Made by a program: the position numbers and the translations under genes
Origin: Xestospongia muta
Lineage: Eukaryota; Porifera; Demospongiae; Haplosclerida; Petrosiidae
NCBI GenBank assembly: GCA_963693285.1
Contig: OY848917.1
Span: 28,903,245 to 28,967,244, forward strand
DNA: 64,000 nucleotides
Reading direction: 5' to 3'
Shown: piece by piece, positions 51,001-63,250 of the stretch
Layout: every line of letters begins with the position of its first letter
How positions within the stretch are numbered: the stretch's first letter is position 1
The notes under the pieces: model-generated
What the model saw: the letters and a program-made list of their open reading frames with translations, nothing else
Told to the model about the DNA's origin: nothing
The model's database searches: none

Positions 51001-53187
51001 TGATCAAATATTTAGTGGGATAATTATCCTAGTCATTAGTACTAATTCCTATAAAAGATCTATTATATTGGCCTGTGCTTTCTATAGTACAGTCTGAATT
51101 TTCTTTTACCATTTGAAAGGAAAATATTTATTAATAATTATTTCAGTGCACTATAGTTAATTTTTGTACTGAATATGTACGAGTATTTTGTATCTTAAAT
51201 AACTATGATAGGAGATTGCCAAAGCAAAATATAACAAGCTAAACCAATACAGCAATCCTTCATCTTCAGATAAAAAGTTGTAATTTATGTCTACATAGCT
51301 TAAAACAATGGCTATAGTCCCAAAAGTGCACCTCTATCTTATGTTGTTTTAGTGTTTTCCATAAAAATAGCGCGACTTTACTTAGAAAAAACAGTCTAAA
51401 CCAACATGTTCTTATTTGTTCTAAATATTTCGTCCTAAATCTTTTAGTAATAACAATGCTGTAAGATGAAAGAGCTACAAAAGTATTTTTACTGTTATTT
51501 TCATCATAAAATAAGTAATTTAAAAGTGAATGTCTGTGTTATTAACTACTTTTAATAATAGAACATAAAGAAAATTATATAGTCAATGTTTTGATAAAAA
51601 TATATCACATTAATGTCTTCATAGAGTAATATTATACTGGTAAGAGTGTGTCCAGTTTACAATGTCAGGTAATAAAAATTAATTGATTTCTTTGGAGACG
51701 GAGTGTGTTTACGAATGTTCATTCAGTTCTATGGGATCACGTGATCTGTTTCCAATCCCGGTTACATAATCTATACTATCTATGCCCCTGTCTGGCAGAA
51801 GTAGTAAGGATATTGAGTACAAATACTTTCCTGTTTTAGATTTGAAGAAAATATAGAATTAAAACACTGGCAAATGTCTACAGCTCAGACATTTTTTAAC
51901 AAGTTAAACATTATAACATTAACAAACTACAGGCAGTCTTTCAATTCTTTGTCCTGCCATAATTATTCAAAATATTATTAAGGATCTTTTGTTTTCATTC
52001 GTTTACATAAGGTCATATATACTTTTAGTTTTAATTTTTATTTATCTGACAATGGAATCATTTTCAAAACAACATTAACAACTTTTAATTTTACACAGTT
52101 TCTTTTTTTATGTCTTGTAATAGTCATATATCTGTACACATTGAAAATTATATCTCACTTACAAAGTATGAGTATCATGATAAACTGTCTTAAAATTGTA
52201 GTTGACTATCTAATACTATTATTGCTATCATACTTTGGTTGTATGTGACTACATTTGTAGAAAGATTGCTTTATTAAACATTGTTTTTGACATATTGTTT
52301 AGGCATTTTTAAATACAGCACACTAGTACTATAAAAGGATGTTTGTGTGGTGATCAAAGTTATATTAAATAATACACATTTTACTTTCAAATAATTAAGA
52401 GCCAACATGACCACATTCATTAAGGATGTACTGTAATTGCTATAATTGAATATTTTTGTAAAATATTTTATAAATATTTTAGTTATTGTTATTATAAATC
52501 AATAAACCAAAGAAGATAATAAATTTACTACATGCTTTCTTTTGACCATTCAGCTTGATCATGTGTTAATTCAACTCAATTGTTATTTTAGTCTGTGTTT
52601 AACTGTTTACACATTTGAATGGTTAACTGATCTGATTGTGTGAAATCTGGAATGAAATGACTAAAATTCACAACTACTTTTGTGCAATTTTAGTTTTTGT
52701 TATTAATTGTAAATCAATGGTTGGTTAATTTTAGTTATAGTTTGTTATTGTTAACAATAATGATTTGGCCATTACAAAAATAGTTTTAGTTTTAGTTATT
52801 GTTAAACAATTTAAACACTACTAATTATGTATGTTGATATTGTCCTCCTCAGAAACACTTACTGATGATGCCAAAGTAATGCAAAGTCTCAGAGAATATT
52901 TCAAAAAAGAGTTTGAAATAGAGAAAGCTGAACTTCATCAAAGAATGCAATCACTTCAGATGCAAATTGATACTCTTCAATCTGCCTATGAAAAAGAGAA
53001 GACAGACCACAATTTAGTTCTAAAGGCTCAAACAGACAAGTTTGAAGAGAAGGTATTCCATCTTCAGAAAGAGATAAATGTTCTACAAGCTTCTAACACC
53101 AAACTCCAGTTTGAGAAAAATCAAGCTATTTCAGAGCTACAAAGATTAGTAGCTGGACTATCAGTGGAGAATACAGACTATATATAG
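48083..53187 (+). CDS. Talin-head-like protein (FERM F2-F3) with 24-residue repeats and a coiled coil, left copy
   Basis: Nine exons join in phase: 48083-48170, 48440-48540, 48650-48777, 48838-48901, 48961-49065, 49138-49293, 49346-49513, 50005-50284 and 52853-53187 (TAG), at least 474 residues. Exons 2-7 follow talin F2-F3 closely: NPIQVDVLYIQ, GAYQCQVQYGNYNEEQHKKG, SLKTYGGTYFLVKEKTRWHK, LVPYILGIT, LTLDFGDFS and QTTEGEAICQL. Talin F3 is a PTB-like fold that binds integrin tails at the membrane. Here the F3 arginine is kept (CRFSGKS), but the following tryptophan of talin is Phe. Exon 8 has IEDEPIYDQIQ and about two 24-residue repeats. The last exon is a coiled coil (FKKEFEIEKAELHQRMQSLQ). 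No F0, F1 or rod is seen. The true start is unknown. Reading through exon 8 would end at 50334 instead, and the coiled-coil link rests on phase alone. Confidence 0.7.
50531..51784. mobile_element. Non-autonomous DNA transposon with 37-base inverted ends
   Basis: The left end catagataatatagactacg, followed by taaccgggattggaaac, pairs inversely with the right end ccaatcccggttacataatc followed by tatactatctatg, with a few mismatches. The right duplication copy is an empty site: catgtctggcag at about 63440 is continuous, whereas here ccatgt and ccctgtctggcag flank the element. That suggests a target duplication of about 6-8 bases, now slightly diverged. Length is 1,254 bases. No open frame looks like a transposase. 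Confidence 0.85.
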
Positions 53188-54790
53188 AGTATTTAAAACA
53201 AGTTCACAAATAATGTATTTGTTAATGTGTATAAACAAAAAAGAATATGATAAAAAAACTTACTAAACACATTCTCATTCATTGTGTACTAAGTATTTCT
53301 TTTCACTGTTTATTGTAGTTTTATTGGCTCGAAGTTTAATTTGTTAACTGAAAATTTTTGTATTTTTGTAGAACTATGGATATTTTGTAATTTTTCTATT
53401 TAAATTATTTTATATAATAACTTTAACCTTGTTGTTTTTTAGGTTTAGTGCTGTATGGTAACCAATAAATCCAACACCTCCTGTCAACAATACTCTAGTA
53501 ACTACAATAAATGATATAATAATAACAAGCTACTGATTACTTAAACAAATGCACACACACGCACATACACACATACACCGATTACCTTCAGCATTATTTT
53601 GTCTTTCAATAATAGACAACAATATCAATGAGATTACTAACAAAACATTCGTGGTAGTCATATAACCGCACTAGCCTCGTACCCAGGCTAAACTTTTCTA
53701 GAACGCCTGGGTACGAGGCTAATAACCCCACCTACCAAACCCTCCTTCTTTCGCAAAAGCTCTTCGTATCTATTTTCGGCGGACAATGCCAATAATAATA
53801 ATTTGTACCTCCTACAATCAAGTTTTCAGATTTTAATTGGAGTTTTTAGCTTTGCTATTTTGAGCTGTAAGACAAATGTACATGCATATATCAACTCTGC
53901 TCTTCATATGTTTTAGCCATGTATACATATGTGACACTAGTCTAGCTCTTAAAGTAACTGTATTTAATGTCTTCCTGTACTGGACAAGTTAAAATTGTTG
54001 GCTCTGTTTAGGACTTGCATGTTAGAATTATTAGCATTCTCTTGGCAAAATAAGCCACTACTGCAGACACTGTAATGATTACATTGTATAGTGCTTAGTA
54101 CATTCTATGAGCTGTTAATTATGGAGAAATTATCTCAACTGGCATCAGTACAGGTGTAATTAACTTTAACACTAGCCCTACAGAGATGGTGATTAACTAA
54201 GGTTCCAGTTTTGTAGAGAGTAATCACAATATGTGTATTTCTGGTCTTTCTCCTGGAATCCATTGCTTATGATGGTATCTAGTATGATAGTCTACCAGAC
54301 AAAAATTGATTGTTGACTGTTACTTGAATCTTATTCCAATATAAACGATGAAAACCTAATCACTTTAGTTTACAATCTATTGTGTAACATTCACAAGTTG
54401 GCTAGTCCTTATGGGGCATGGTTGAGGTTGTTAGATTACAGATTATGAGCACTTGTAATCTTCTAAACATTAATTGGTTTGTCACTCTGTGTTGCCCCTA
54501 CGTTGTTCCATGCAAAATTGGAATTACTCATAAATAACTATATAACAGAAAAATGACATAGATAGCAACCTCAAACTCATTTGATAGAGGCTTATTATAA
54601 ACGGAACATTTGATGGTTGTAGGATGTTCTTCTTAATTGTATGGCTGTTTCAAATATTGGCTTTGAATAAATTTAGTACTTTGACAGTGTGCATACAGTT
54701 TCTGTGCTGTAACAGTCTCAATGACAGTGTTCATCTGGAATTCAAGAATTCATCAAGTGTAATACAACTGAATTTAGGCTTGAGTAGGAT
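53188..54790. other. Spacer between coiled-coil exon and kinase fragment
   Basis: It holds the hairpin and dispersed repeat at 53672-53935. At 54110-54215 lies a block (gaaattatctcaactggcat and on, to taactaaggttcca) that recurs at 56388-56495. No coding signal was recognised elsewhere. Confidence 0.4.
53672..53935. repeat. Perfect 17-base hairpin and dispersed repeat, copy 2
   Basis: The word tagcctcgtacccaggc (53672-53688) is followed after 16 bases by its exact inverse (53705-53721). The sequence that follows to about 53935 matches the repeat at 3570-3806. The hairpin is absent from the first copy, so it may be an independent small insertion or the intact end of the element. Confidence 0.7.
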
Positions 54791-54792
54791 TA

Positions 54793-55232
54793 GAACTCCA
54801 GTTTGAGAAAGATCAAGCTATTTCAGAGCTACAAAGACTTGTAGCCAGACTATCAGTGGAGAATGCTGAGCTAAAACAGCAGAATGACTCGTGGAATGTC
54901 AATCATAATGAGGTCACTCTAACTGATGATGAATTAGGAAGAGGTGCCTGGGGAGTGATATGGGTTGGTATCTATCGATAACAGAAAGTAGCTGTAAAAC
55001 AAATGCACCATGTGATAATAAGTGAAGATAATCTCAAGTTACTAGATCATGAGATTAACACAATGGCTCAGTTACATCACCCCAACCTCCTTCAGTTTAT
55101 TGGTGCTGTATTAGATGATCCATCTGGTAATCCTATGATTATTACTGAGATTATGGATACCTCACTACGTGGTGCTTATGAAAGCAAGCAAGTTGTCATG
55201 TTGGTGGTGCACATTAATGGCTCCCCACATTG
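54793..55232 (+). pseudogene. Coiled-coil and TKL-type protein kinase fragment
   Basis: The first part (LQFEKDQAISELQRLVARLS) repeats the end of the coiled-coil exon at 52853-53187. It continues into a kinase N-lobe: ELGRGAWGVIWVG (glycine loop), a TAA at about 54979 in place of a residue just before QKVAVKQMHH (catalytic lysine region), then LLDHEINTMAQLHHPNLLQF (helix C glutamate and following strand) and PMIITEIM (hinge). It stops before the catalytic loop, so there is no HRD or DFG motif. One stop and the missing C-lobe make it non-functional. The type is tyrosine-kinase-like by general look. Confidence 0.7.
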
Positions 55233-55289
55233 TGGTTTGATTTTTAAAATCTCTTAGTCACGAAACAGTATTATTGCTGGTGCTCATCC

Positions 55290-55610
55290 TAGTTTAGGGA
55301 ACCAGAAAATTCTAAATCTTTTATGATTGAAGTGGAGGACAGATCCACAGAAACCTTGCTGCCACTTATCCAGAAGTATATTCTTTCTGGTATAACTTCC
55401 TTATCTGATGAGTGGAGGGCATACACTTGAATGCAATCTCTGGGGATGACTCACAATACAGTAAATCATTATAGGAATTTTGTCGACCAATGACAAGTAG
55501 CACACAAACACACAAAAGATTGAGAGCACCTGGGCAGCCATCGAAAAAAATTATGAGGAAAAAGGAATCATGGTGGCGTGCACAAGTAATGAGGCATGCA
55601 AATTACTGAG
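55290..55610 (+). mobile_element. Merlin/IS1595-type transposase fragment
   Basis: In broken frames the stretch reads ENSKSFMIEVEDRSTETLLP, LIQKYILSGITSLSDEWRAY, then MTHNTVNHYRNFVDQ and THTQKIESTWAAIEKN. These fit the C-terminal half of ISXO2-like (Merlin) DDE transposases, including the xDxW and HTQxIExxW motifs. It abuts the kinase fragment and may have caused its truncation. Confidence 0.65.
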
Positions 55611-55985
55611 GTAGTACCTTAACAGCAACATACCCCACTTGTTAATCATATGCCATTTCTTAAGTAAAAAAGCATTTTCAAAAAAACGAAAAAGACTTTG
55701 TGTTGCTCAAACAACTCTACTGACTGCCATACAGGGCTTCCGAGTTAATATCCAGGATTCCCTACTCTTGATAGCTAGCTAGGCATAGTACGTATGCGTC
55801 TTTTAGATAACATTTAATTTGACCAATCTTGTGGTAACTGTGATACCAAAGAGCAGGCTAAAGCATTCTGCCACATTGTGATACTAGTCTTTGTTCATTT
55901 TGAATTAAATCTCATAAAATCTTTTTTGGTTTTGTGACCACAAAATAGAAGCTCTAACAAATACATCAACATATGCATCATTGAC
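55611..55985. other. No recognised feature
   Basis: Short non-coding stretch between the Merlin and B-box fragments. I see no motif or repeat match. Confidence 0.35.
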
Positions 55986-55989
55986 ATCC

Positions 55990-56280
55990 TGACTAATTTA
56001 CTGTGCTGATCATCCTGGTGACATCTCATATACTACTGTACTACATGTAGTAATTTGATATGTCATGAGTGTTACATGTTTGAACACAAAGAACACAAAT
56101 ATTGTCGTATACAAGAAGTTATGAAAGTAGAAAATGATGACATTACCAATTCACCTTAAAGAATGCATGCTTCTCAGTATCTCAGACAAAAGAAAAGATA
56201 GAGTCTGTTATGTTGTCTATTACAAGTCATAGAGTGGCTATTAAAAGTCACATTAATGATATTTTCAGTCTATTATTGTT
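55990..56280 (+). pseudogene. B-box zinc-finger (TRIM-like) fragment
   Basis: The block reads CADHPGDI and then, after a one-base shift, YYCTTCSNLICHECYMFEHK and EHKYC. This is the Cys/His spacing of a B-box2 zinc finger. A coiled-coil-like piece follows in a further frame (KIESVMLSITSHRVAIKSHI). At least two frame changes and a stop show decay. RING and C-terminal domains are not present. Confidence 0.6.
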
Positions 56281-57843
56281 GCTGTAAAGAAACATTATCA
56301 AGAGCTACTAAATTAGGAGGTTGATGTATTTGCTTTAACTAAAAGTTATTTTAAAACCTGCACTTGCGTCACATTCTTAAGTACGGGGAAATTATCTCAA
56401 TATGTATCAGTACAGTACATAGGTGTAACTAAATTTATCACTACCTCTACGTTGTCAAGACAGCAATCAAGATGGTTGTTAACTAAGGTTCCAAAACGTT
56501 TTATCACAAAAAATTGTATATACAGTCTTCAAATAAAGATTATATCTTGTTGTATAATCAAGTGAGTGACCTTGTTAGTGAGGAATGTTACAAAATAAAC
56601 TACGCCCACACTTGAGTGTATTTTACTGCATACGTACAGTAATATCAGCTAGTAGTGTAGGACATTTTGGTGGATCAATTTCTTAGTTCAAGCCTGAAGC
56701 CGAGTGATACAACATCATTGAAATAACAAGTAAGCCATGCAGTCATGTCCAAATTGATGAGATGTCATATGTTTTAAACACAGTAGTGTAGCCATAGATA
56801 TTAGAGTAACAAGGGTGTAGGCATAAGGGCTGATTCAGGGGCATAGAGTGAGTAAGGTGGCTACCCACTCCCTATCCTTTATCAGCAATCCCATGAATCA
56901 AAGATCGTACTAATTGATATAATAATATAGATTATAACACATGACAGGTCTTGTTTGGTTACTTTAATAATGAAAAATCTGAGAAGTCATAAATAAAAAA
57001 AACTATTATTATTATTGTAATTTAGCGGTACTAGTACTGTGTATGATATATAAAATTACATAATGTAAGCATAATAGTATGATGGTAAAACAAACAAATC
57101 ATTTGTATTTGTAAAATAAGTTCCGTGTATTAAAAATACATTAGCAGATTTATAACAATTATAGTTATGAATATAATGAATACAGTACATACAATGCTAA
57201 CTGACCAGTTATATAGCTGAGCTAGTTATTATACTCAGTGATTTATATATGAATTGTAACTTCTAAATAAACTTTTTGTTCATGAGATTCACATATAATA
57301 CTTTTTTAATCGTTATTAAAATCCTTTTGTATACTTACCAACATCAGTTGAAAAAAGAATAGTTTGAAATTTATTCCCATATAAGGGTCTAAGTGACAAA
57401 AAAGCATCACAAGAATTAATTTTTGATAGCTCCAGATAATTTTATATTTAAGATCCAAAGACAAAATTAAATAACGTGCTGATAAAACATTTAGTTGTGG
57501 TAAGTAGTCATATACTGTAGTGTCTACTGTTATCAGGTTTAATGGAATACAACTCAAAAAACAGACAAACATGGGAGCAAAAGATAGAACATGATGACCA
57601 AAAGAACTATAGCAATATTCATACAAAACAACATCACAACTAAGATCCATTAGAGTCCTTATCTCTTACAAAAATAATACAACAATACATGATGAAATAC
57701 AATAAAATTAACTAACTATTTGTGGCTTCATTTGCAATAACATTTGTGACTTGACTTGTGATAAGGGACCACTGTTAAAACATCTTTTTGTATACATACA
57801 GTTATCATGAATAGTTATGCATATATGGTAACTGCATGTATAT

Positions 57844-58077
57844 CACTGTAAAAATTAATATGTCATTTTAACAACTGACTTGTGGTTTATATGGATGGTT
57901 TACTATGAAATATAGACTCTCTGTCAATTACTCAATGTCTAGTTTGTTGGTATCTTGTATTTTTACAAGTAAACAAATTATACAGTAAACTATTCACATA
58001 AATTCTAGATTCCATAGTAATCCACACATGTAAAGTACAAAATTAGTTATTAAAATAACATATTAATTTTTACAGTG
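57844..58077. mobile_element. MITE of the cactgtaaaaattaatatgt family, right copy
   Basis: The element starts cactgtaaaaattaatatgt and ends acatattaatttttacagtg, an almost perfect inverted pair. It is inserted in the centre of the tttgcaataa-type MITE. The left duplication copy lacks it there but has a relative about 110 bases away at 44285. Confidence 0.8.
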
Positions 58078-58414
58078 TACAAAAGTGTTTATTGAGGTTT
58101 TTAACTGTGGTCTCTTTTCACAAATAACGTCACAAATGTTTTGTCAGAAGTGGTACTTTATTGCAAATCAGATCACATTTTCCAATGAGCACAGTAATTG
58201 TTAAAAATATTGATCTGGCAGATGACAAACATGTTGAGGGTAATGTTGAGAAGTGTCAGTTAAATAACTGTTTATGTTGCCATTCTTACTGTAAGAACTG
58301 ATTGGTTGATTTAACCAATATATGATTATACAGGTTGTATGATGCAAACAGTTAACAAAGTGTTAGAACTAATAATGATTTTTTAAAGAAATAAAACATT
58401 ATCAGTTATTAGAC

Positions 58415-59235
58415 ATAAGTTGTTCAGGCAACTCCAAAACAGAAAAAATGTGTTGTATAAGAATTCAGTTGTTACAGAAGTTGATGTAGATGATACTTTC
58501 CAGTGAGTCAACTACGAGCAAATATGTTTTGACAAACAATGACCCAGCAATATCAATCTGGACATGCTGCCAAAGTCAATTTGACTAAAACCAAAGGTGT
58601 AATGGTGAAGTAGGTGGAGCATGTTGAACAGATAAACATGCATCACAAGACCAGGCTAACTTCTCATTCTCTTTATTGATTGAAGGCCACCTAACAAAGC
58701 ATCTAGCAACTACCCTCATTTTATTCACAAGAATGGTATGTAATTCTTCTAGCATTATAGATATAAGCTTCTGTGGTACTACTACACGCATTCCCTGTAT
58801 AACTCAGACTCAATACTTAACTCACTTGCCCTATTGTGGTACAGTTTAGCTCTTCAAATATCTCACCTGGCTAGCCATTTCTTGTATTGTGGAGCCCTTT
58901 GCTGACAATGGGATTGGCTCAGTAACATCTGACAGGTAATGTGCTAATCTGAGCGAGACCTTAGAGAGAGTTCATGAGGCAAAGGCTATAGGCTATAGGC
59001 AATGGTTACTGATCCACTGGTAAGAGACATGTGCAATATACCATGCCAATTTAGTGCAAAATGGCTTATCCAATTCTTTTTGAGTAGAGCAGGTCCTTCT
59101 CCTTGAATGAATACTAGGTCCTATTCCATTTCTTGATCCAAGTAATGTACATTAGCAATGATTATGCCAACCACCCTCATCATTAAACAGTGCTAAATCT
59201 TGATTGGCAGGAGATGGTTGATTGTCACTTTCACC
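58415..59235 (-). mobile_element. Ty3/gypsy remnant, right copy, internally deleted
   Basis: It matches 45476-46660 of the left copy, but about 330 bases covering the RNase H block (46056-46386) are missing, as are the integrase C-terminal part and the neighbouring MITE. The integrase zinc-binding block is at 58791-58585. Inactive. Confidence 0.7.
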
Positions 59236-60517
59236 TTCAATCTCTTCTATATACTTAGTTCTCTGTCTATGGATGAACCTCTTGCATTTGGCTAAATATG
59301 GGCTTGAGTACCATTCTTGTTGCAACTGTCATGTCTGTGTTTACTATTATCAAAGATTTATTGCGATACTACTCAAAGACCAGACACACATGAGAACCAA
59401 AGAAAACTGAGTATACTCAAACCATAACAATATCCACTATGCATACCAGCAAATGTTATAGTACAGTGTCACATGGTTGACTGTGTTGATAAGTAATTAT
59501 GCAACTGCTTAAAGTAGTTGTTAAGCAATCACATTTTTTCTATGTCTAATGTAATCTGAATGATAGTTAATGGATTAAAATAACTAACCAACTACTATCA
59601 CAGCTATAGCTACAAAGATAAAACTATAGAACAATCTGTGTAATGAAGTAATTCATATTATCGATTTGTTATGTCAGCTACAAATTTGTTAGTTAAAATA
59701 TCATATTACTTTTCAGTATCATTACACTTCTAATGCCATTGTTTTATTCATATAGATACCCATTGTATGTCAAAAAAATTTAGTATTGATCTTCATGCTG
59801 TCTGTGAATCATGTCTGTACAAGATGATAAAGTAATTTTCTAAAAATAGGTCATAACTAAGCTAAACTTGTATTTGTTAATAACAATAAATTAATGTTAA
59901 AATTTCAAAATTATGTACATATTAATATCAAGGTAAAGCAAAAGAATCATGTTGAGTGACAATATTGTGACTAAAGACTGACTGTACTAACTTGTGCAAT
60001 ATCTGTACAGTTGGTTACAATTACAATTTTAATCAATCACACTAAATTAAGACTTAATATTATAATATTAAACTAATTAAAATAGATTGATTGTTTTAAC
60101 TGATTAATTATCACTTACATTGCAAGCATCCTTCAATGAACAACTTCATATTGATATTCATAGTGACAGCACTCACATAAATGTTTAGCACTCAGAGAAA
60201 ATGAAATGTTAAAAATAATCTTTACTCTAATAGTTAACTACATGACTTAAATTAGTAAAATAAAAATAGTGTGATATTCACATTATTGATAATTGATAAT
60301 TGAATGGTCTATAATGCAATATTTTACAATTATAATAGTTGATAAGTTGCTATATATATATATGCATACAGTAAATATCATAAATGCATGGTTTAAAACA
60401 TATAACCATGGCAACTTACAATAATTATATAAATATTTACAAGTTTGCTTAACATGTCTGCAGATCAAATTTGATTTTGTGATATCTTAATTTGTGATTT
60501 TCTTTATTTCAATGTAG

Positions 60518-63197
60518 CAACATCATGTTCATGATCAGACAGAAAGGATTAGTATAATGGAAAACAATGCATATGGCATTCATAAAGAATGTATGATCAA
60601 TAAATGTAACATTGATTGTATAACATGTACTGTCTATTACAATTTAGGTATCTTTTGAAGATAGTTTTATGCCATATCTGTTATTTCTCAAGTCTTTTTC
60701 ATAATCTAACTATACATATTGCCTATTTATGTATAATGAATATGTCATACTGTGTATGTGTATGCATGTTAACCTTTCCTATGCCAATCCTTATTTAGCA
60801 ATTTTTGGTGTTGTCATATCTATATTTTATTTACTGGTGTTGTTATAACTTATTTACAAATTCTATTTCGCTAGCAAATGACAATAATGGCAAAGGATAT
60901 GTTGACTTACCTTTATTTGATGAAACAGGAATAGATATTACTGATCCTATTCAAGTTGATGTTCTTTATATTCAGGTATGTTAATATTGTGTTAAAGTAG
61001 ATGACTTCCATAAAATAAAAACAACAACCAGTTTTCCATTCAGTTCCTTATCTAGATTATCATTGTCATGTCTTAATCCTTTAGTCAAGAAACAGTATTA
61101 TTAATGGGACTCAGCCTTGTACAAAAGTTGAGGCTGTGGTATTGGCTGCTTATCAATGTCAAGTACAATATGGTAATTATAATGAAGAACAACACAAGAA
61201 AGGTTTTCTTAAGTAAGTTTTTTCATGTACAACAGTATATTTATATCCAATACTACTTTTTATATATTATAGCTTGTCTGAGTTTTTATCTGAATATTTT
61301 TTGAAAATACGAGGAATAGAAAATGAAATTTACAATGTATGTTTTCATTAAATCATTAGCATCATTATGATCAGGGTCATTTGTTATCAATATAGGAACA
61401 TAGGAAACTAATTAATATGACTGAAATTGATGTAAAGTACTGTTACATAACATTTTGTCACACTTTGAAAACTTATGGTGGGACCTATTTTCTTGTGAAG
61501 GTATAAAGTTACTTATTCCAGAGTACATAAGTACAAGGACTATTACAATTTGTTACTACTTAATTCTTCAGGAAAAGACACGTTGGCATAAAAATCTTGT
61601 GCCATACATTCTTGGCATTACACCTAGGGCTGTCCTTCGAATGGACAAAAACACAAAAGAAATACTAAATGAGTGGCCATATACAACTGTGCTTCGTTAT
61701 GCAGAAAAATCTAATATGTTGACATTAGTAAGCTGTCAATTGTTTTTAATAATAAATTGTTATATATACTGTTATATACATTAGGATTTTGGTGACTACA
61801 GTAAGTCATGCTATGTAGTTCGGACAACAGAAGGAGAAGCTATCTGTCAATTAATGACTAAGCATATCAACACTTTAATACAAAATAGACGTCATTTTGA
61901 TGTCTATGAAAATGAAGATGTTTCTGTCTCTATTGATACAACTCAAGAAGTAGGATCATTATGTACAAAGTGACAAGCCACACTACATGTATCAATACTT
62001 AAAAGTCTTATTAGCTTTTAAGTGCCTTTAACAAGCTAAGTATATTCATATTTGAGCTGGATGACTCTTAATACATGTATTATGCAACTAGTCATTTACC
62101 TAATTAGACTAACTATACTACCAATACTTGAATGGCAGCTAGCTTAACATAATTGTACTTATATTAGCTAGACCAATTGGACTAAATACTGCAAATTATT
62201 TGAATCACATAGGACTTTAATTAAAAAAGCAGTTAGCTTGTTATGGCAATGAGTTGCTTTAACATTGTTTTCTTCTTATTTTCCTGTAAGGCTTAATTAG
62301 AAAAGTTGACTTCTTAACACATACTGTTCAACTAAATAATTATGTACTTTGTAACTTTATATTGTCCATGCATCATCTTTTTAAACGTTGATGTATTGTC
62401 TGTTTAGAGTACTTCAAGAAGTCTCAGTATTGATATAGAGGATGAACCAGTATATGATCAAATACAAATTGACCAGCTAGAAGAGGTGTCTGGGATAGTA
62501 GACAGTCATCGTCTACAAGAAGAGGTCCCTCAGATACAAAATGACCAGCTAAAAGAGGCGTCTGGGATAGTAGACAGTCATCGTCTACAAGAAGAGGTCC
62601 CTCAGATACAAAATGATCAACTAGAAGAGGCGTCTGGGATAGTAGACAGTCATCGTCTACAAGAAGAGGTCGCTCAGATACAAAATGACCAGCTAAAAGA
62701 GGCGTCTGAGATAGTAGACAGTCATCGTCTACAAGAAGAGGTCCCTCAGATACAAAATGATCAACTAGAAGAGGCGTCTGGGATAGTAGACAGTCATCGT
62801 CTACAAGAAGAGGTCGCTCAGATACAAAATGACGAGCTAAAAGAGGCGTCTGGAATAGTAGACAGTCATCGTCTACAAGAAGAGGTCCCTCAGATACAAA
62901 ATGATCAACTAGAAGAGGTGTCTGGGATAGTAGACAGTCATCGTCTACAAGAAGAGGTCCCTCAAATACAAAATGATCAACTAGAAGAGGCGTCTGGGAT
63001 AGTAGACAGTCATCGTCTACAAGAAGAGGTCCCTCAGATACAAAATGATCAACTAAAAGAGGCAACTGGGATACTAGACAGTCATTGTCTACAAGAAGAG
63101 GTCCTTCAGATACATGACAATTACCACCAACAAGAAGAAGTTGCTCGGTTACTAACCTGTGAAGATCAACATTATGAAATACAACAAGAAGAAACCA
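60518..63197 (+). CDS. Talin-head-like protein (FERM F2-F3) with expanded 24-residue repeats, right copy (partial)
   Basis: Exons in phase: 60518-60605, 60875-60975, 61085-61212, 61273-61336, 61396-61500, 61572-61727, 61785-61949 and 62408-63197. The product is the F2-F3 half of a talin-type FERM domain (DPIQVDVLYIQ, AAYQCQVQYGNYNEEQHKKG, TLKTYGGTYFLVKEK, LTLDFGDYSKS). It has RY where talin has RW in F3, and the segment before exon 8 is one codon shorter than in the left copy. Exon 8 starts STSRSLSIDIEDEPVYDQIQ and carries eight full 24-residue repeats plus a partial one. It ends at a strong gtaagt donor (ACC A), so the coiled-coil exon known from the left copy probably lies beyond the window. 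Reading through instead gives a stop at 63248-63250. All exons are open, so both copies look functional. The 5' end is uncertain. Confidence 0.7.
62486..63090 (+). repeat. 72-base in-frame tandem repeat
   Basis: Eight units plus a partial one of SGIVDSHRLQEEVPQIQNDQ followed by (L/K)-rich LKEA or LEEA, spaced exactly 72 bases (for example gaggtc at 62522 and 62594). The left gene has only about two units. The units are acidic, Gln-rich and predicted helical. The minus strand is also open, which is a by-product of the repeat. Confidence 0.95.
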
Positions 63198-63250
63198 GTA
63201 AGTTGTTGATATACCAATATCAACTCAATACAACCATTACTGTCACTTAG

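Larger units (their letters stand above)
42690..52420. repeat. Segmental duplication, left copy
   Basis: Sequence from about 42711 (attgtatatacagtcttcac) matches 56510 onward in the same orientation. The match continues, with gaps, through the gypsy remnant, the talin-like exons and beyond 50334, then 51790-52380 against 63440-64000. Exon and intron sequences are both conserved at a level that suggests a recent event. Main differences: MITEs at 43958-44946, a longer gypsy remnant here, a 1,254-base transposon at 50531-51784 and a shorter 72-base repeat array. The spacer 42499-42690 before it has no recognised feature. Confidence 0.9.

Noticed and set aside
57306..57650. 114-residue hydrophobic minus-strand open frame, with a partner at 43658-43864
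   Set aside because: Its similarity to the left copy is fully explained by the segmental duplication. The frame is shorter and altered there, and no motif or splice context supports coding.
62424..63065. 213-residue open frame on the minus strand
   Set aside because: It is the antisense shadow of the 72-base coding repeat of the talin-like gene.
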